Shown here one piece after another: positions 1 through 12,443 of a stretch of 64,000 nt of DNA. A program made the translations under genes and the position numbers. The notes beneath the pieces are model-generated. The model was given only the letters and a program-made list of their open reading frames with translations, made no database searches and was not told where the DNA came from. The stretch covers positions 124,001 to 188,000 of the forward strand of contig JAJNNX010000036.1 of the NCBI GenBank assembly GCA_023159155.1, written 5' to 3'. This stretch comes from Ustulina deusta (taxonomy: Eukaryota > Ascomycota > Sordariomycetes > Xylariales > Xylariaceae). Numbering within the stretch: the stretch's first letter is position 1; every line of letters begins with the position of its first letter.

Positions 1-242
1 AGCTTAGAAATGAAACAGACTGCTAACCAGGAAATGACTACAGCCTCTTATCCCATATGTATGATCACCTATAACTCGTCTTCTACAGACCTTGCTAGAT
101 ACCTCCCTAGTAGTATATACTATTCTAGTGGAGTAGTATGGGAATTGGAGATAACCCTCCCCCCCCCCCCCTCCCCCTCTAAGAGAAAATACGAAAGGGA
201 AAAGATAGGTAACTGACCAGGACTCTCGCAAAAATCGAATAG
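1..242 (+). other. intron sequence of the MFS gene, cut by the window edge
   Basis: The first recognisable permease exon begins at 243, directly after an AG acceptor at 241-242, with a branch-like CTGAC about 25 bases upstream. No permease N-terminus (first transmembrane segment) can be found in any frame of these 242 bases, so they are read as the 3' part of an intron whose 5' exon lies to the left of the window. A run of 13 C lies at 159-171. The short ORFs here do not resemble any protein I know. Confidence 0.5.
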
Positions 243-1514
243 CTCCAAGAATACTACCACCTCTCCTACCTCGTGGTATCGCTAATCTTCCTCTCGCCCT
301 TCATCGGGTACACGGCCGCGGCGTTCCTGAACAACTTCTTCCACATGCGGTTCGGACGGCGGGGCGTGGCTCTCGTGGCGTCGTGCACCCACCTGGTCGC
401 GTACGTCATCGTCGCCGTGCATCCGCCGTACCCGGTCCTCGTCGTCGCGTTTGCGCTCGCCGGCTTCGGGAACGGAATCGCCGATGCCGGCTGGAACGCG
501 TTTATTGGGAACATGGACCGCGCCAACGAGCTCCTGGGTCTCCTTCACGGCTTGTATGGTGTCGGGGCCGTCATTAGCCCGCTCATTGCCACCACGTTGA
601 TCACGAAGGCAGGCGTGCCTTGGTATACGTTTTACTATCTGATGGTGAGTTAGTTCTAGTTAGCTCTTCCTCCTGTCCCCTGGAGGCGGTTTCAGTAGCG
701 CAGGCTGACGAAATCCAATCATCTGGCAGATCGGCCTCGCGAGTGTTGAAATCGTGGTCGCGGGTGCTTGCTTCTGGAACGCGACGGCGCGCGAGTACCG
801 CGACTCGGTGGCTGCGAGCTCGGGTTCCTCCGGCGGCGGCGGGCTCAAGGAGGTGCTGTTCAAAAAGCCCGGAGCCCGCGTTGCATGGTTATGTGCTATT
901 TTCCTCCTGGGCTACGTCGGCGTCGAGGTCGCCCTCGGAGGCTGGATCGTCGAGTTCATGATTCAGGTTCGCCACGGGGGCGCTTTCGAAAGTGGTCTCA
1001 CGGCCACTGGGTTCTGGCTTGGGTTGACAATTGGGCGGTTCGTTCTCGGGTTTGTTACGCCGAGAATCGGCGAGAAGCTTGCGATTATGGTATGCGCAGC
1101 TCCTCCTTCCCTCTGATGCCCCCATCCATGTCTCTTTTTGTTGGTGGTGAGCTGGCAATTGACGATAATCAGATCTATCTTCCTATCACTGTAGGCTTCG
1201 AGCTTTTGTTTTGGCTCGTCCCGCAGTTCATCGTCTCAGCTGTCGCCGTGGGATTGCAGGGTTTCTTCATCGGGCCTCTATTCCCAGCTGCCATCGTCGC
1301 CATGTCGAGGTTGCTCCCGCACCACCTCCATGTTGGCGCAATAGGATTCGCCGCGGCGTTTGGAGGGAGTGGCGCGGCTTTTCTGCCCTTTGCTGTCGGC
1401 GCCATTGCACAGGCTAAGGGCGTTCAAGTGTTACAGCCTATTATCCTCGCTCTGCTCGTGGCTATCTTCTTGGTCTGGTGTGGATTACCGAGGATTGAGA
1501 AGAAGAAGGATTGA
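243..1514 (+). CDS. MFS permease, FucP/BSC6-like (5' partial)
   Basis: Integral membrane transporter of the major facilitator superfamily, of the group annotated in fungi as fucose-permease-like or BSC6-like MFS. The substrate is unknown. Exons <243-644, 730-1089 and 1173-1514 join in frame (GTGAGT and GTATGC donors; acceptors CAG at 727-729 and 1170-1172). The visible protein starts LQEYYHLSYLVVSLIFLSPF, a conserved start of the second helix of this group, followed by RFGRRG in the loop between helices 2 and 3, and a glycine-rich helix (LAGFGNGIADAGWNAFIG). It ends in a helix and the short basic tail RIEKKKD. The first helix is missing because its exon lies off the window. No frame damage is seen. 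Family membership is secure; the substrate is not. Confidence 0.85.
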
Positions 1515-4500
1515 AGTTTGATGAGACGGGACGTCAAAGGGGGAAAGAGGGGCGACATGGTATGTGCAAAAGCCGCTGCTTAGTCCCTACATCTTTGAAC
1601 GATGAACGGAGTAGGTACCCGATCGTCTCATGTCTGCGTGTATCTAGATCTCCGTCTTACCCTGAAGCAACCGATCATCGTGAAACTTAGTATTTGAGCA
1701 TATGATATCCATGTGGGCTATTCTGCGCCTGTATGATTCACATGCCTATCTAGTGGAACGGGCATGCAGCTGCCATTGGCCCGATGTACTGTGGACGACC
1801 ATGGGAGGTCCGGAGACCGGAATCCCGGCCGCATTGAGCTCACCAACCTCTGCTTTCTGATTCCCACTTCGCAGGCTTTCTTGAGTAGATAGACGGTGTT
1901 TGGCAGGAGGCGGGGAGTCCAATTTCGCGACCAGCGCACACTGCGACCGACGACAGGAGCTGAATTCGCCGAACACATTCAACATGCATATCTGCCCAAC
2001 TCGGCAGGTCGGTGATCCAGATCGACCATTGGCACCGGGTTCGTCGTACCCAGGTAGGCGCATCTTGACGTAATTGCAGGGAACATGCCTTCAGCAAATC
2101 CCATGCTTATTGCAGCAATTATACATGGAAATCAATCGAATGTGGAAGAGACATGGGCTGGAAACGCCCAAGACGCCAGGAGACACAAACTTGAATTCGC
2201 GCGAACGAGAGAATGCCTGGTGACCGGTTGGCAACGGTCTCTGCCGGTTTTTGTTTTGAGCTCTCTGGCGAGAGAAGCCTACCTCTTCCAACACGTGCCT
2301 ATACTCTGTGTGGCGCCCATGTGAGCTACCCCGGTACGGTCTTCCGGGTGGTCCGTCGGATGCGTAACGTAACCCTGGGGGAGAAGAGAGCGGACCAATC
2401 CGGCAGGTTTCGGCAGGCAGAGCTCGGTTTACGTATGCGCGCGAATGTGTTGGAAGCTCGCTGAACAGCAAGACAGACACAGAAAGCGGCGGTGGTTGTT
2501 CGCATGTGAGATGCCGCGCTGCCAAGGTTGCAATAGGCTGAAGGATTACAGCAATGGGCTCGTCATGCGCATGGCCGGTGGCTCTTGCGCGTCCTACTGC
2601 GCTGCGGCCAGTACATCGCGCCTGGGATCCAAGCCCGAACACTCGGGAATCAGGGTGTCTTCACGCGCAGACCTGGCCGAGCAGAGGTACCTACGAGATA
2701 GGGATGGGGATGCAATGCGGACAGCCGTTGCACCACGACTCAGTACTGTACTAACACGCACTTCGTGTAGGCGGTGCGAGGTGGCCGCCGGGGCGCCCAG
2801 AGCTTTGCTTGTGATATCTGCTTACCCCGCCATTTCTCTACGGGCTTCACGAGGGGCGATGTTGGGGAGGCAAGGATCTCATGATGATGGCGGATCAGGT
2901 GGTTTGTGATCGAATGTAGGCGCGGGTCCGCGGCAAGTTATACCTTACTGTTCACTGGGTACTTACCTGTTAGTACCTGGCGTAGGTACCTAGGTGGTTG
3001 ATGCCGGAGGAGCTTGAGGCAGGCAAACCTAAACCAGCCAGAGCTAAAGAGTATTTCGCGTCCACATGTCATACCTCCACCAAGGTACGGTCCTAAACAA
3101 CAACACAACATGACATGTAGGCAGATACCTATCTGGTCGGTTGCAGGCAAGGTAGGTTGAATAGGTTGAATTGTAGGTGGGTTACCAGTAATTAAACATT
3201 GGCCCAAGGCCACAAGGCTCTGTAAACCGGGAACAAAGAAAAAAGGCTGCCGTATTCAATTGCATAAGCAAGTATGCTGCATTCCACTCTGTGCCCCATT
3301 GCATAGAAGCCTTTGGATTCAGGAAGAAGCAAGAAGCGCAGAGGAGAGTAGGGAGAGAACGCGTTGACCATCACCGCGCCCTGGGCATTCTAAGACTAGG
3401 CAGAACGGCTAGACTAGCCGGTTTAATCAACCCAACACCACAGCAAGACTTTCTCTTACACCAGCGAGTTACAGAGTCGTCGCTCGATATCAAAATCGAA
3501 GCAAATAGGTGTTTATAGATATACATTCTAGAACGTTCAGCGAATATCATCAGGAGGTCTATAATCGATGCCAATAAATGTGATATGTTGCCAATAATGA
3601 ACATCATATGCCATATCGGCCAAGTACCTGCCGTAGTACCTGGACGCCCCTCCCCATGTACCCGCGGCGACCAAGTACGTAGGTAGGTACCTCCAGTGGG
3701 TGTAAGTGGAGCTCGGGGAGTGAGGTCCAACGTGCCGAGATAGACTGCTGATAGACTGCTGAGAGACTGCTGAGAGACTGCTGAGAGACTGCTGGACTGG
3801 CTTGCACGGGCCACTCGTGCATGTATCTAACAACATTGTGCTACCTCAGCCAGTACACTAAGCGCGTCCTTGACAGACAAGGCACCTGCAGTGTGACGAT
3901 TCAAGCTTGCCTGCCCTGCTCAGAGAGCTCTCCAAATCCCATTGTTTTTCCATGATAAAACAATAGAACGCCCAACCGATCTACTGCCCTTCTCGCCCTT
4001 TTTCCCATACTAAATTCTCCAGCACCGGGACCAAGCCAAGCCGACTTCGGAAAGACTGATCGGGAGCGCTTGGGTTAGGTGTTGCCTTCGACTTACTGCT
4101 GTACCGTACTGCTACTATTTATTCCGCTAGAGGGCCAGCCATTGTTAAAGTACCCTCCTGTATGTAAGTTGCGTCCTGAGGGTAGATTGGGAAAATGCCA
4201 GCATCTCCCTCTCGTGCTGCTCTTTGTCTTGCTCTTCATCGTTTCACCCCGTGGGTTCGTTTCGTGTCATGTCTACCTACCTGTCTAACCAGACTTCGCA
4301 GAGCCAATACCAGCAGCGGCGTTGTGTGCGGGACTGGACGGACACACACATAAAGTACTTACCAATAACGGCCCCCCCCGGCCGATATACCGACTCCCCC
4401 CGAAACCAGCCCGCCTGTCCTATCTACACCCCAGGCACAGAGCAGCAGGTAGCTCCGCCAACAGCGAGCTGGACGTGCGACGTCACACTGGCTGGCTGCT

Positions 4501-4828
4501 AGGTCGCCTGCATACCATCCGATCGATAGTCTTCCCACATACCATCTTGCGACCGGACGGTAAACTTGGAGCGCCCTAAAGAGAGACCGGGGATTCATAC
4601 GTCTGTCTGCTCTGCTGTGTCGGCTTTTTGCGCCCCGCGAAACGATTTCGCCGCGAAGCCCCCGCTATAGCCACGAATACGACGCTCGATCAGCTCCCCT
4701 TCGCAGGTTGATGCCACTCTTCTGTGTCACTATAGCGCCCTCCCTCCCTCGTCCAAGCCGACACTGCCTATCCGATCGCTTTCTCCGCACCCTGCCATAC
4801 CTGCTGTGGTCGCCATAGTTCATTTGCC
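1515..4828. other. 3.3 kb intergenic region
   Basis: No convincing gene. Several open frames of 60-180 codons exist on both strands (the largest on the minus strand at 2091-2642), but none has a recognisable domain, a conserved neighbour frame or credible splice structure. Two stretches, about 2940-3190 and 3620-3700, are rich in GTAGGTACCTAGG-type words. An 11-bp tandem repeat lies at 3741-3795. The last few hundred bases hold the BLM10 promoter and 5' UTR, rich in CCCTCCCT and pyrimidine tracts. Confidence 0.6.
3741..3795. repeat. 11-bp tandem repeat, five copies
   Basis: The unit TAGACTGCTGA / GAGACTGCTGA is repeated five times head to tail (3741-3751, 3752-3762, 3763-3773, 3774-3784, 3785-3795). 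The first two copies begin with T and the next three with G; the last copy is imperfect at its end. Because the unit is not a multiple of three, an open frame crossing it would cycle through frames, so it is unlikely to be coding. Confidence 0.9.
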
Positions 4829-7800
4829 ATGGATGAGGCCTTGGATCCGTCATCGGCGCCGGCCTTCAATCTTGCCTCTCACGTTCTCAACTCCCAACCG
4901 ATTGGTGAAACCATATCGCGGGCGACGTCACCGGGGCTGCCTTCGGAGGCCAGCACGGATGATAACAAGCGGTATCGGCCGCGAACGTTCGCCTACTTCC
5001 AGCTCCTGCCATATCCTGTCGAGGAAGAAGGCCGGCGTGATGCCGCCTTGCAAGGTATCCTGAAACAGCTCTACATAGCAGTCAAGGCCGAAGACTTCTC
5101 CCCTCGCGCCTTGCACTGGACGCGCCAACTGCAGGCATGGCTCTCCTTGAAATTCGATATGCCGCATGAGCTGCGGGCCAAGCTCGCCAAGCTCTACTTT
5201 CACCTCGCGCTGGCCCCGGGTCTGGATAGCGGTACAGCCGACAGGTTCTCGAGGATGGTCGTAACGCTGACGAGGTCTGTCTTTCGTCTCGCTACCTCCC
5301 TCAACCCCCTCCCACTCCCTTCTGGTTTCGGCGAGGAATACAAGAGCTAACCGCCTGTGCCGTCGCAGAAAGAAACATTTCCTCAAACCGCAAGAAGACC
5401 TGATACTAGACTGGCGACCGCTCTGGAAGGATATCAAAACCATCGTTTTGCCTGCAGAAGCGCCTCCACACACAACTTCGTTGAGGCGAGGGCTGAAGCA
5501 CCTCTGGAAGTTATGTCTTCACTCGCAGTCCTACTTCGATCCAAAAGAGCGGTATGCCATGTTACAAGAGATCCTCCCATACTTCAGTACCTCGGATCTT
5601 TCCGACGGCTTTATCGTGCTTGGGGTTTTGAACGTCCTGATGCCTACGACTCCCGCCCCACCCACAGAACCGCTATCCCAGCCGTCCGACTTCCTACCGA
5701 CGTTTTTTCATCTGTGGTCGTTAATATCACGATCCAAGGTTGTTGATAGCACGCTCCTCGATATCTTCTCAAGGCTGGCCCGAGATTATCTGTCTTGCCT
5801 ACATGTACCCTTCGGTGAACACGGTATATTTACACGTGACCAGTCAGATCTCATATTCACGGCCGTTCTCCGTCTCACCGATATCCCCGTGGGTCAGGCG
5901 AACTCTCCATACAGCAACATCGACTATTCAGCTGGCATGGCTATGTTTTTAGAAAAGGACAAGAAAAAACACCCAGTGACCTATATCATAGCTCGCTGGA
6001 TAGTCATGTCACTATCGCCCCATTGTCTGGAGAAGGAGAGCTCTATTCTGAATAGCCTCGAGGGTCTCATGGAGTCTGTTGACACCTTCTTTCACCCGTC
6101 CAACCACGGCTCGTGGACTAGAATGCTCTCCCAACTGACATACTATCTATCCGAGTTGTTCGTGTCTCGCTGGTGCAAGGAGCAGAGCGGAGAGATGGAC
6201 ACGCCTGCCGACAGGCGCGTCAACGCGGAATTGAAACGGCGGTTTGTGTTGTGTTTGCGAGAAGTCACTTTCATGGGGCTCTATGGCAAAGGCAGCTCCG
6301 TCACGAGCATGTACTTCGGTGCTCTTCAAAATTTGGCTTTCCTGGAACCTGATTTGGTGCTTCCCGGTGCCCTTCAGCGTTTTTATCCTAGTTTACAGGG
6401 TTTGGTTGAAGTGCACCGAACTACGTCCAGTCTCATCGGCCTTCAGATGATTGCAAATGTTATGGCGAGAGAGAAAGGCTTTCGATGTCACATTACCGCG
6501 CTGTTAGCACTAGCCCTACCTGGCATCGATGCCAACGATCTCAACAAGACTCAATACACCCTCAATTTCATTCAAACTGTGGCGTACAGTATCCCGTTCG
6601 TGAACTTGGCCAAGGAGAATAGCAAGATACACGACACCAGCCTAGCCATGCAATGGGTACAAGGAGAGATGGATCGAATGGAAGCAGAAGGCCAAGATGT
6701 CCAGATTGATTACAAGAATGAGCTAAGCGACGAAGACGAGCTTGATATCGCTCGATCATCTACGGCCGGCTTTGCCGAGTTCGTTCTGACGCTCCTTGGA
6801 AAAGTTTTTACGTTGCTGGAAAACCTTCCGGATGCGTCACACGTGAGGTCTGGATCGCCAGAAGATAACATCATTAACACATTGCCAGCAGCCCTGACCC
6901 CCATGTTTGCATCACTATCTCCCGAGCTTTTCGACATGGCTGTAGAGAAACTGGCAACGTTTGTGTCGTCACATGTTGTGCACCAGGCACGTGATGCTAT
7001 GGCATGGATTTGCAATGCGCTTTGCAAAGTGAATCCCGAGAAGACACTCAAGGTCTTCATCCCAATGCTTATTGTCAATATTCGCCACGAGATTGACTCG
7101 AACGGTGCTGCCTCGGACCGTAGTAGCGGTACCGAGATACTTCCCCGTGATAGAGCTCTCGTCTGGCACATAAGCATTCTAAGCATGTGCGCCGTCCATG
7201 TGGGAAGTGAGGTGCTCAATTACAAGAAAGATCTGTTTGACATAGCAGAGTACATGCAAGAGAAGTGCCGAGGTCTTCCGGCTATTCATATTAGCAACTT
7301 CATCCATCATCTGCTGCTTAACCTTACGCATACTTACCCGATTGACACCGCGCTGTATGAACCTGAAGTCATCCAGCGTGGCCTGGACATAAATGATTGG
7401 GGAAAGACAACAAAGCCAGCAGATCTCACCATTCGATGGCACCGGCCTGTGATGGAAGAAATTCAATTTGCGATTGAACTGTTCGAGTCTCAGACAGGTT
7501 CGGCAATGCGCCGGTTAGAAGCTCTTATGAGTGACAAGCCGCCTGTAAGTAGAGGGGGCAAAAACAAGGAATGGTCCGATGAGACGTCTCGCCAGCTAAG
7601 CCAGCTACGACTGGTTATCTCAGGTGTCGCGACTCTATTTGACCCGAAAAGAGCTTCAGGCGAGGCTAATGGCCACGCAAACTCTGGCATCCCGAATGGA
7701 GATGGCGACGATGTGATCATGCAAGATGACGACGACGACGATGCAGAATCTGACGACCCACTAGCCGAAGCTGGCGAGGATGACGAGACGAAACCTCAAT

Positions 7801-10800
7801 TTAAGTATCAAGCCGGCTACTTATTGACTCCTGGCACACCTCTCTATAACCGTATCCATGGTCTTCGGGATGACATAGGAAAGTTGTTGTCGACAACGCA
7901 TTCATGGCTGAATACCCACCAGGAAGACGATGTCGCGTGCTTCACTGCGCTCTATTCTGCCTATCGCACTTGGATCACCGATGTCGGGTTCGAGCGGTCT
8001 GCACATCCCCTGGACCGTCTTCTCAGACTTTATAAAGCAGACATCGCTCCATTCAAAATTAGTGGCCTCCGCAAGCACTACCCGCGTCCTTTGCTTATAA
8101 AGCGAGCGGATGGATATCAGCAGCAGCGTGTGAAGCATAACTCGACTGTCCGGCGTAAGAGCAAACTGGATAAACAATTACTCCTTGATCTTGCTGAATC
8201 ATCGGTTTCCTCGTATGCCGATGTGCGGAGGATAGCACAAGGCGCACAGGATGCTTCAGTCAAGGCACTCATTGGAGGGCGGCCTCTAGTCATACCTGTC
8301 ATCCTAGAGAGGTTCCGCAAGGCTCTAGACGAAATGGATCACGATCGAATCAAGGGTGCGATGTATACTTTATTGTTCACCAGTCTTTTGAAAACTTCGA
8401 TGAGAGACTGGCGTTTTGCCCCAGACCTGATGCGTCTATATATCAAGACTGCCGGGGTTGACAAGACATCCATTCAGACTCTCGGAACTACCGCCGTGTA
8501 TCCACTCATCGAATTCGGCAAACGATTCGAATTGATGGTCATAACGGATAGCGACATCGTAGACTTGATCAAACCAGACGAAGATTGTTCAAGGGCCATC
8601 GAAACGAGACATGATTTTGTTATTGAGCGGAGAGCGAAAGTGGAAAAGGAGAAGGCAAGCCTCGGGCTAGAATTGATAGAATTAGCGAGAGAGTCGCACT
8701 GGAAGACGGCTAGCCGCTGCGCTATCTTTGCTACTAATCTTTCCATACGCTTTGACAGTATCGTGCCCCCGCAGTTCATTGAACTTGTCGCGAACGGTAC
8801 TAACGATCCTCATCCTGGACTGAGAGCAAACTACCTGTCTGCCTTCTCTCTAGTATTTGCAGCGATTGATCAGCGAGCTGTCTATAAACATAGCTATCGG
8901 AACTATCTCCAAGAAAAGGAGTACGAGACAAACAAGACGTCCGTGCCTGTACCTAAAGGCAACGCTGAATTCACCGCGAAATACCTAGACGACTTCAATC
9001 ACCCAGAAACGGCGGAATATCTAGTTGATGCAGATTATCCGGGCTGGCTGGTGTGGGGAAAGAGCTTCCATGCATCCAAAGAAAGGCCTCGGAGATTTGA
9101 TGGTTACGATGATTTAGAGAGAGCCACCAGGAAGCACATTGGCAGCTTGCTCAATAGGCAATGGCTCGCTAAGTTCTTTGACCATTTGAAGCAAGAACCG
9201 CGAGACACTACATCGGACCGGTTTAGAACCTCAAATGTAGTGCTCCTTATGCATGTATTCGATCTGATGCATGCTGGGGAGACTGAGATCAAGTTTGAAG
9301 ATGTCAAAGAGTTGATTACCGAAGTCTACGGCGATGGCAGCGACAAGCACCAGCATCGGGCAACAGCGGAGATATTGGGAGCCATGCTCGTTGGCTTGCC
9401 TGAGTCTCCTGCCGAAACGCGAAAGCCGGTATGGGCATTTACACTGCCGCTAATTGTGAGCATTTTTGCTGATAGTCTAACGCCTGAAAATCAAACATAC
9501 TGGGTTACTTTCCTCCACTTCCTCTTGGACAGCAAAGACCCCCGGCGAGCATATGATCTCATAGCTAAGCTGAGTTCCTTTCGACTCGATATGAACTCAA
9601 ATGCGGCCTTCAAGGAGTCTTCCAAGGTACAACTACTAGAGTTCATGATCAATGACAATGGCTGGCATTTTCGACACGAGAAACCTATCCTTGATGACTT
9701 CCTCGCACATATCGATCATCCGTACAAGTCGGTTCGCGAGGCGATGGGGCGGGTTATTGCTACAATATATCGCACTCGATATCATGAATCGTTTGAGAGT
9801 GTGAACACCTTGCTTGAGCAGAATAAGACAGAATCTAGTATCGGCATCCGGCCTTACCAACTAACCGAAGAGTTCGCGGCGACTATGAAAGATGTGTTTG
9901 ACCGCCTCGAGGTATGGCGGCAACAGCGCACGCCTGGCCAACAAACGCCTTCACCATATACATCAGGGTCTAAAACGGTTCTCACATGGCTCGATAACAC
10001 CTTGTCATCGCAGGAATGCACACAGTTGATTCCCTTCTTCCCAGACCCATTTGTTGACCAACTGTTGCATATGATGGATGTAAAAGAAGATCCGGAATTG
10101 ATGCGGTTGGCATACCACGTGTATCGCCATTTGCCGAACATCCCCTTCCGTACTGGAGAGGATGGGCCATTTATTGCGGCGCTAATCCGTCTTGGCACAA
10201 CATCTACAAGCTGGCATCAACGGCTACGCGCCCTCGTCAACATGCAAGTTATCTACTTCAGGCGCCTGTTTCTTATGGAGACCTCGCAAAGAGAACTACT
10301 CTTTGATGCGGTCGGCGATATGCTCGGAGACACTCAACTCGAGGTGCGAACTGTGGCTGGTGCGACGCTTGCAGGTATGATTCGATGTTCCCCTGTGGCC
10401 ATTCGCAATCCTATCATCGCTACCCTGAAGTCACGTTTCGAGACTCAGCTAGCGCGTAACCCAATGCCGAAGAAAAAGACCCCTGGCACTGAGACACCCT
10501 CGGGTGACACGAAAAGGGTCATCAAGAGACACGCTGCTGTTCTAGGTCTTGGTGCATTGATCGAAGCGTTCCCCTATGCGACCCCGCCGCCAAGTTGGAT
10601 GCCTGAGGTACTGGCTCTCTTAGCAAGACGCGCCGCGAGCGACCCTGGCGTGATAGGGAAGGCTACGAAAGGCATTCTATCCGAATTTAAAAAGACAAGA
10701 CAGGACAGCTGGGTCGTCGATCAAAAGGTTAGTAAATCATCGGCTTTGTCTTAACAGCTTTCGATCTAATTTTTATTAGTATTTTACTCCCGAGCAGCTT

Positions 10801-10842
10801 GAAGACCTCGAAGGGGTTCTCTGGAAGAGCTACTTCGCATAG
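4829..10842 (+). CDS. BLM10: proteasome activator BLM10 / PA200
   Basis: Large HEAT-repeat protein that caps the 20S proteasome and promotes ATP- and ubiquitin-independent degradation and proteasome assembly. Exons 4829-5274, 5369-10727 and 10780-10842 give about 1955 aa, normal for fungal Blm10. The start is the first ATG, in GCCATGG context. Exon 1 carries the conserved N-terminal YFQLLPYPVEEE segment. The junction rebuilds RKKHFLKPQEDLILDWRPLW. An acidic low-complexity stretch (DVIMQDDDDDDAESDDPLAE) lies near residue 790, as in other fungal homologues. The last short exon encodes YFTPEQLEDLEGVLWKSYFA, the C-terminal tail that docks in the alpha-ring pockets. The last three residues are Y-F-A, so the penultimate tyrosine of the HbYX motif is phenylalanine here. 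A donor-like GTAAGTAGA near 7541 is read through, because the conserved PPVSRxGKNKEW segment crosses it. Confidence 0.97.
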
Positions 10843-11437
10843 TGCAGTTGATCGGAAAGAACAGCAGCTGGTAACATTTATTCAACTACGAGTAACTGAA
10901 TATGACTTGTGGGTGGTTACTACGAGCAGCCGAATCCAGACTTAGAGCAAAGGGGACCGAGCGGGAAATAGCTCAGGAGGGAATAGGTCTATAGTGGCAC
11001 CGGCTGGGTCAGCTACTATTATGTGCGAACATTCTATATTCGGGCGTTGCCTCGTTTCCCCTAGAGGCTAGAGAGTACGTATCATTTAGGACACCGTGGA
11101 TTGGGAATATGTATGGCTACGTGTAGTCAGGTAGTGATGTTAATGGTAGCACGTGTTCTGGTAGAAACATAAAGGGCAGACAGAGTCGGCCTTTTAACTT
11201 TTTTTTTTAACTTGGCGCGATTCGCTGGTGTCGGCTTCATTGTCTTCTAGGTACCACGCAACCTTTCCCTTCCCACTGACCGCGAGTCTACCGCTCCAGT
11301 CTTTTCCCATTTGTCGTTGCAGATAAAGCAACCGTGTTGTCTAGTCCTTCCAACTAGTTGTGTGTTATACAAAATCCCCTCCCCCCCCCCCCCCCCCCCC
11401 TCGGGTTCATTATGCCTAGGTACTTACTCGGCACTCC
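10843..11437. other. intergenic region between converging BLM10 and GST-like genes
   Basis: About 595 bases between the two stop codons, presumably holding both 3' UTRs. It contains a run of T (TTTTTTTT near 11205) and a 20-C homopolymer at 11381-11400. No gene is seen; the ORF at 11311-11589 overlaps the minus-strand gene and is not credible. Confidence 0.6.
11381..11400. repeat. 20-C homopolymer tract
   Basis: Twenty consecutive C after CCCCT, just beyond the 3' end of the GST-like gene. Read from that gene's strand it is a G20 run, able in principle to form a quadruplex. Its length may be inaccurate because homopolymers are sequencing-error prone. Confidence 0.85.
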
Positions 11438-12443
11438 TCACGCCGGCAACGCCTCATAGTCGGGGAAATACCGCTCTCGGATACGACGCGCATATTCTAT
11501 CAGCACCGGGAAACTCTTCACATCAGCCCGTGAACCAGGACCACTTCCAAGATGTCAGCAGTCTTTCTTATCTGCCCACCGCGACATAATCCAAGCCAGG
11601 CGAGGAGATAGATGGATAGATAGACAGAGGGCGGCGAGGAGGGGAGGGGAGGGGGACTTACGCGGTAGACAGCAAAGTCGAAACGACGAATCCGAACAGC
11701 GTAGCGTCCGCCTCGGTCGGCTCGGGGCCGCCAAGCACCCAGAACGGCTCCCCGTCGTCGGCGGCCGCGGCGCGCGTCTTGGTCTGCGACTCCAGCAACA
11801 GGTCCGCGAAGCTCGCCCAGATCTCCCGCCGGAACGCCCCGATCTCGCCGGCGCCGAAACGCCCGGTGCCCTGCGCGTGCAGCATCGCCACCGTGTTGCG
11901 GTAGATCATCCAGCCGACGAAAACGCGCACCGGCCACGGCAGCGCCCAGAGCACGTGCTCGCGCATCGTGTAGAAGTTCTGTGTCCAACGCTCCCAGGCC
12001 TGCGGTGTGGGGGGGTTTTTCCCCCCCTCTCGTCAGGGTTGTACTAGTGATGATGATCATTGTGGTGGAGGTAGGTCACTTACATGAAACGGTGTCAGTT
12101 TGTCCTCCAGCAGAGCCCTGAGGGCGAGATCGTGCGCGCGCTCCGCCCTCGACAGACGCGCGTGCAGATCCGGGAGCACGCCGTGTTCGCACAGCGCGGC
12201 CGTGATCAGCGTCGAGTCCCCGAGCGTCTCGGGCGTGGCCGAGGCCGAGGCCGAGCCCGCCCCCGACAGCTCGATGTACGGGATCTTGCCCTTCGGCCCG
12301 CTGCGCGGCGAGCCCGCCGCTGCCTTGTACGGCACGCCGGCGAATCGGAGACGCGCTTCGAGCTTGGTGACGTACGGCGACCAGGTGAAGGCGCCGGCGG
12401 CTCTGAAGCCGCGGAATACGGTTATTGCTGGTGGGGAGGACAT
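11438..12443 (-). CDS. glutathione S-transferase-like protein, Fax/metaxin-like type
   Basis: Thioredoxin-fold plus GST C-terminal helical protein of the Fax (failed axon connections)/metaxin-like group common in filamentous fungi. It is presumed to be a small-molecule or glutathione-binding protein; no activity can be assigned. Exons 12443-12084, 11999-11662 and 11543-11438 (minus) give 267 aa. Start: the in-frame ATG at 12443, giving MSSPPAITVFRGF, chosen over an upstream GTG. N-terminal half: FTWSPYVTKLEARLRFAGVPY, then SPRSGPKGKIPYIEL, then LGDSTLI, the family pattern for the GSH-site region. C-terminal half: AERAHDLALRALLEDKLTPFH and, in the last exon, KSFPVLIEYARRIRERYFPD, the expected family tail. 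An Ala/Ser/Gly-rich insert (SGAGSASASAT) interrupts the N-domain. The gene is strongly GC-rich in third positions compared with its flanks. Confidence 0.85.

Noticed and set aside
768..1172. continuous 248-codon frame over the MFS second exon and second intron
   Set aside because: Only its 3' part (from 1173) is permease sequence; the 5' part is an out-of-frame read of exon 2. Splicing at 1089/1173 restores the transporter.
2091..2642. 183-codon minus-strand open frame upstream of BLM10
   Set aside because: No recognisable domain, rich in Arg/Pro/Ser/His as expected from a shadow frame, no splice-supported extension.
7541..7550. donor-like GTAAGTAGA inside BLM10
   Set aside because: The conserved PPVSRxGKNKEW segment of Blm10 reads straight through it.
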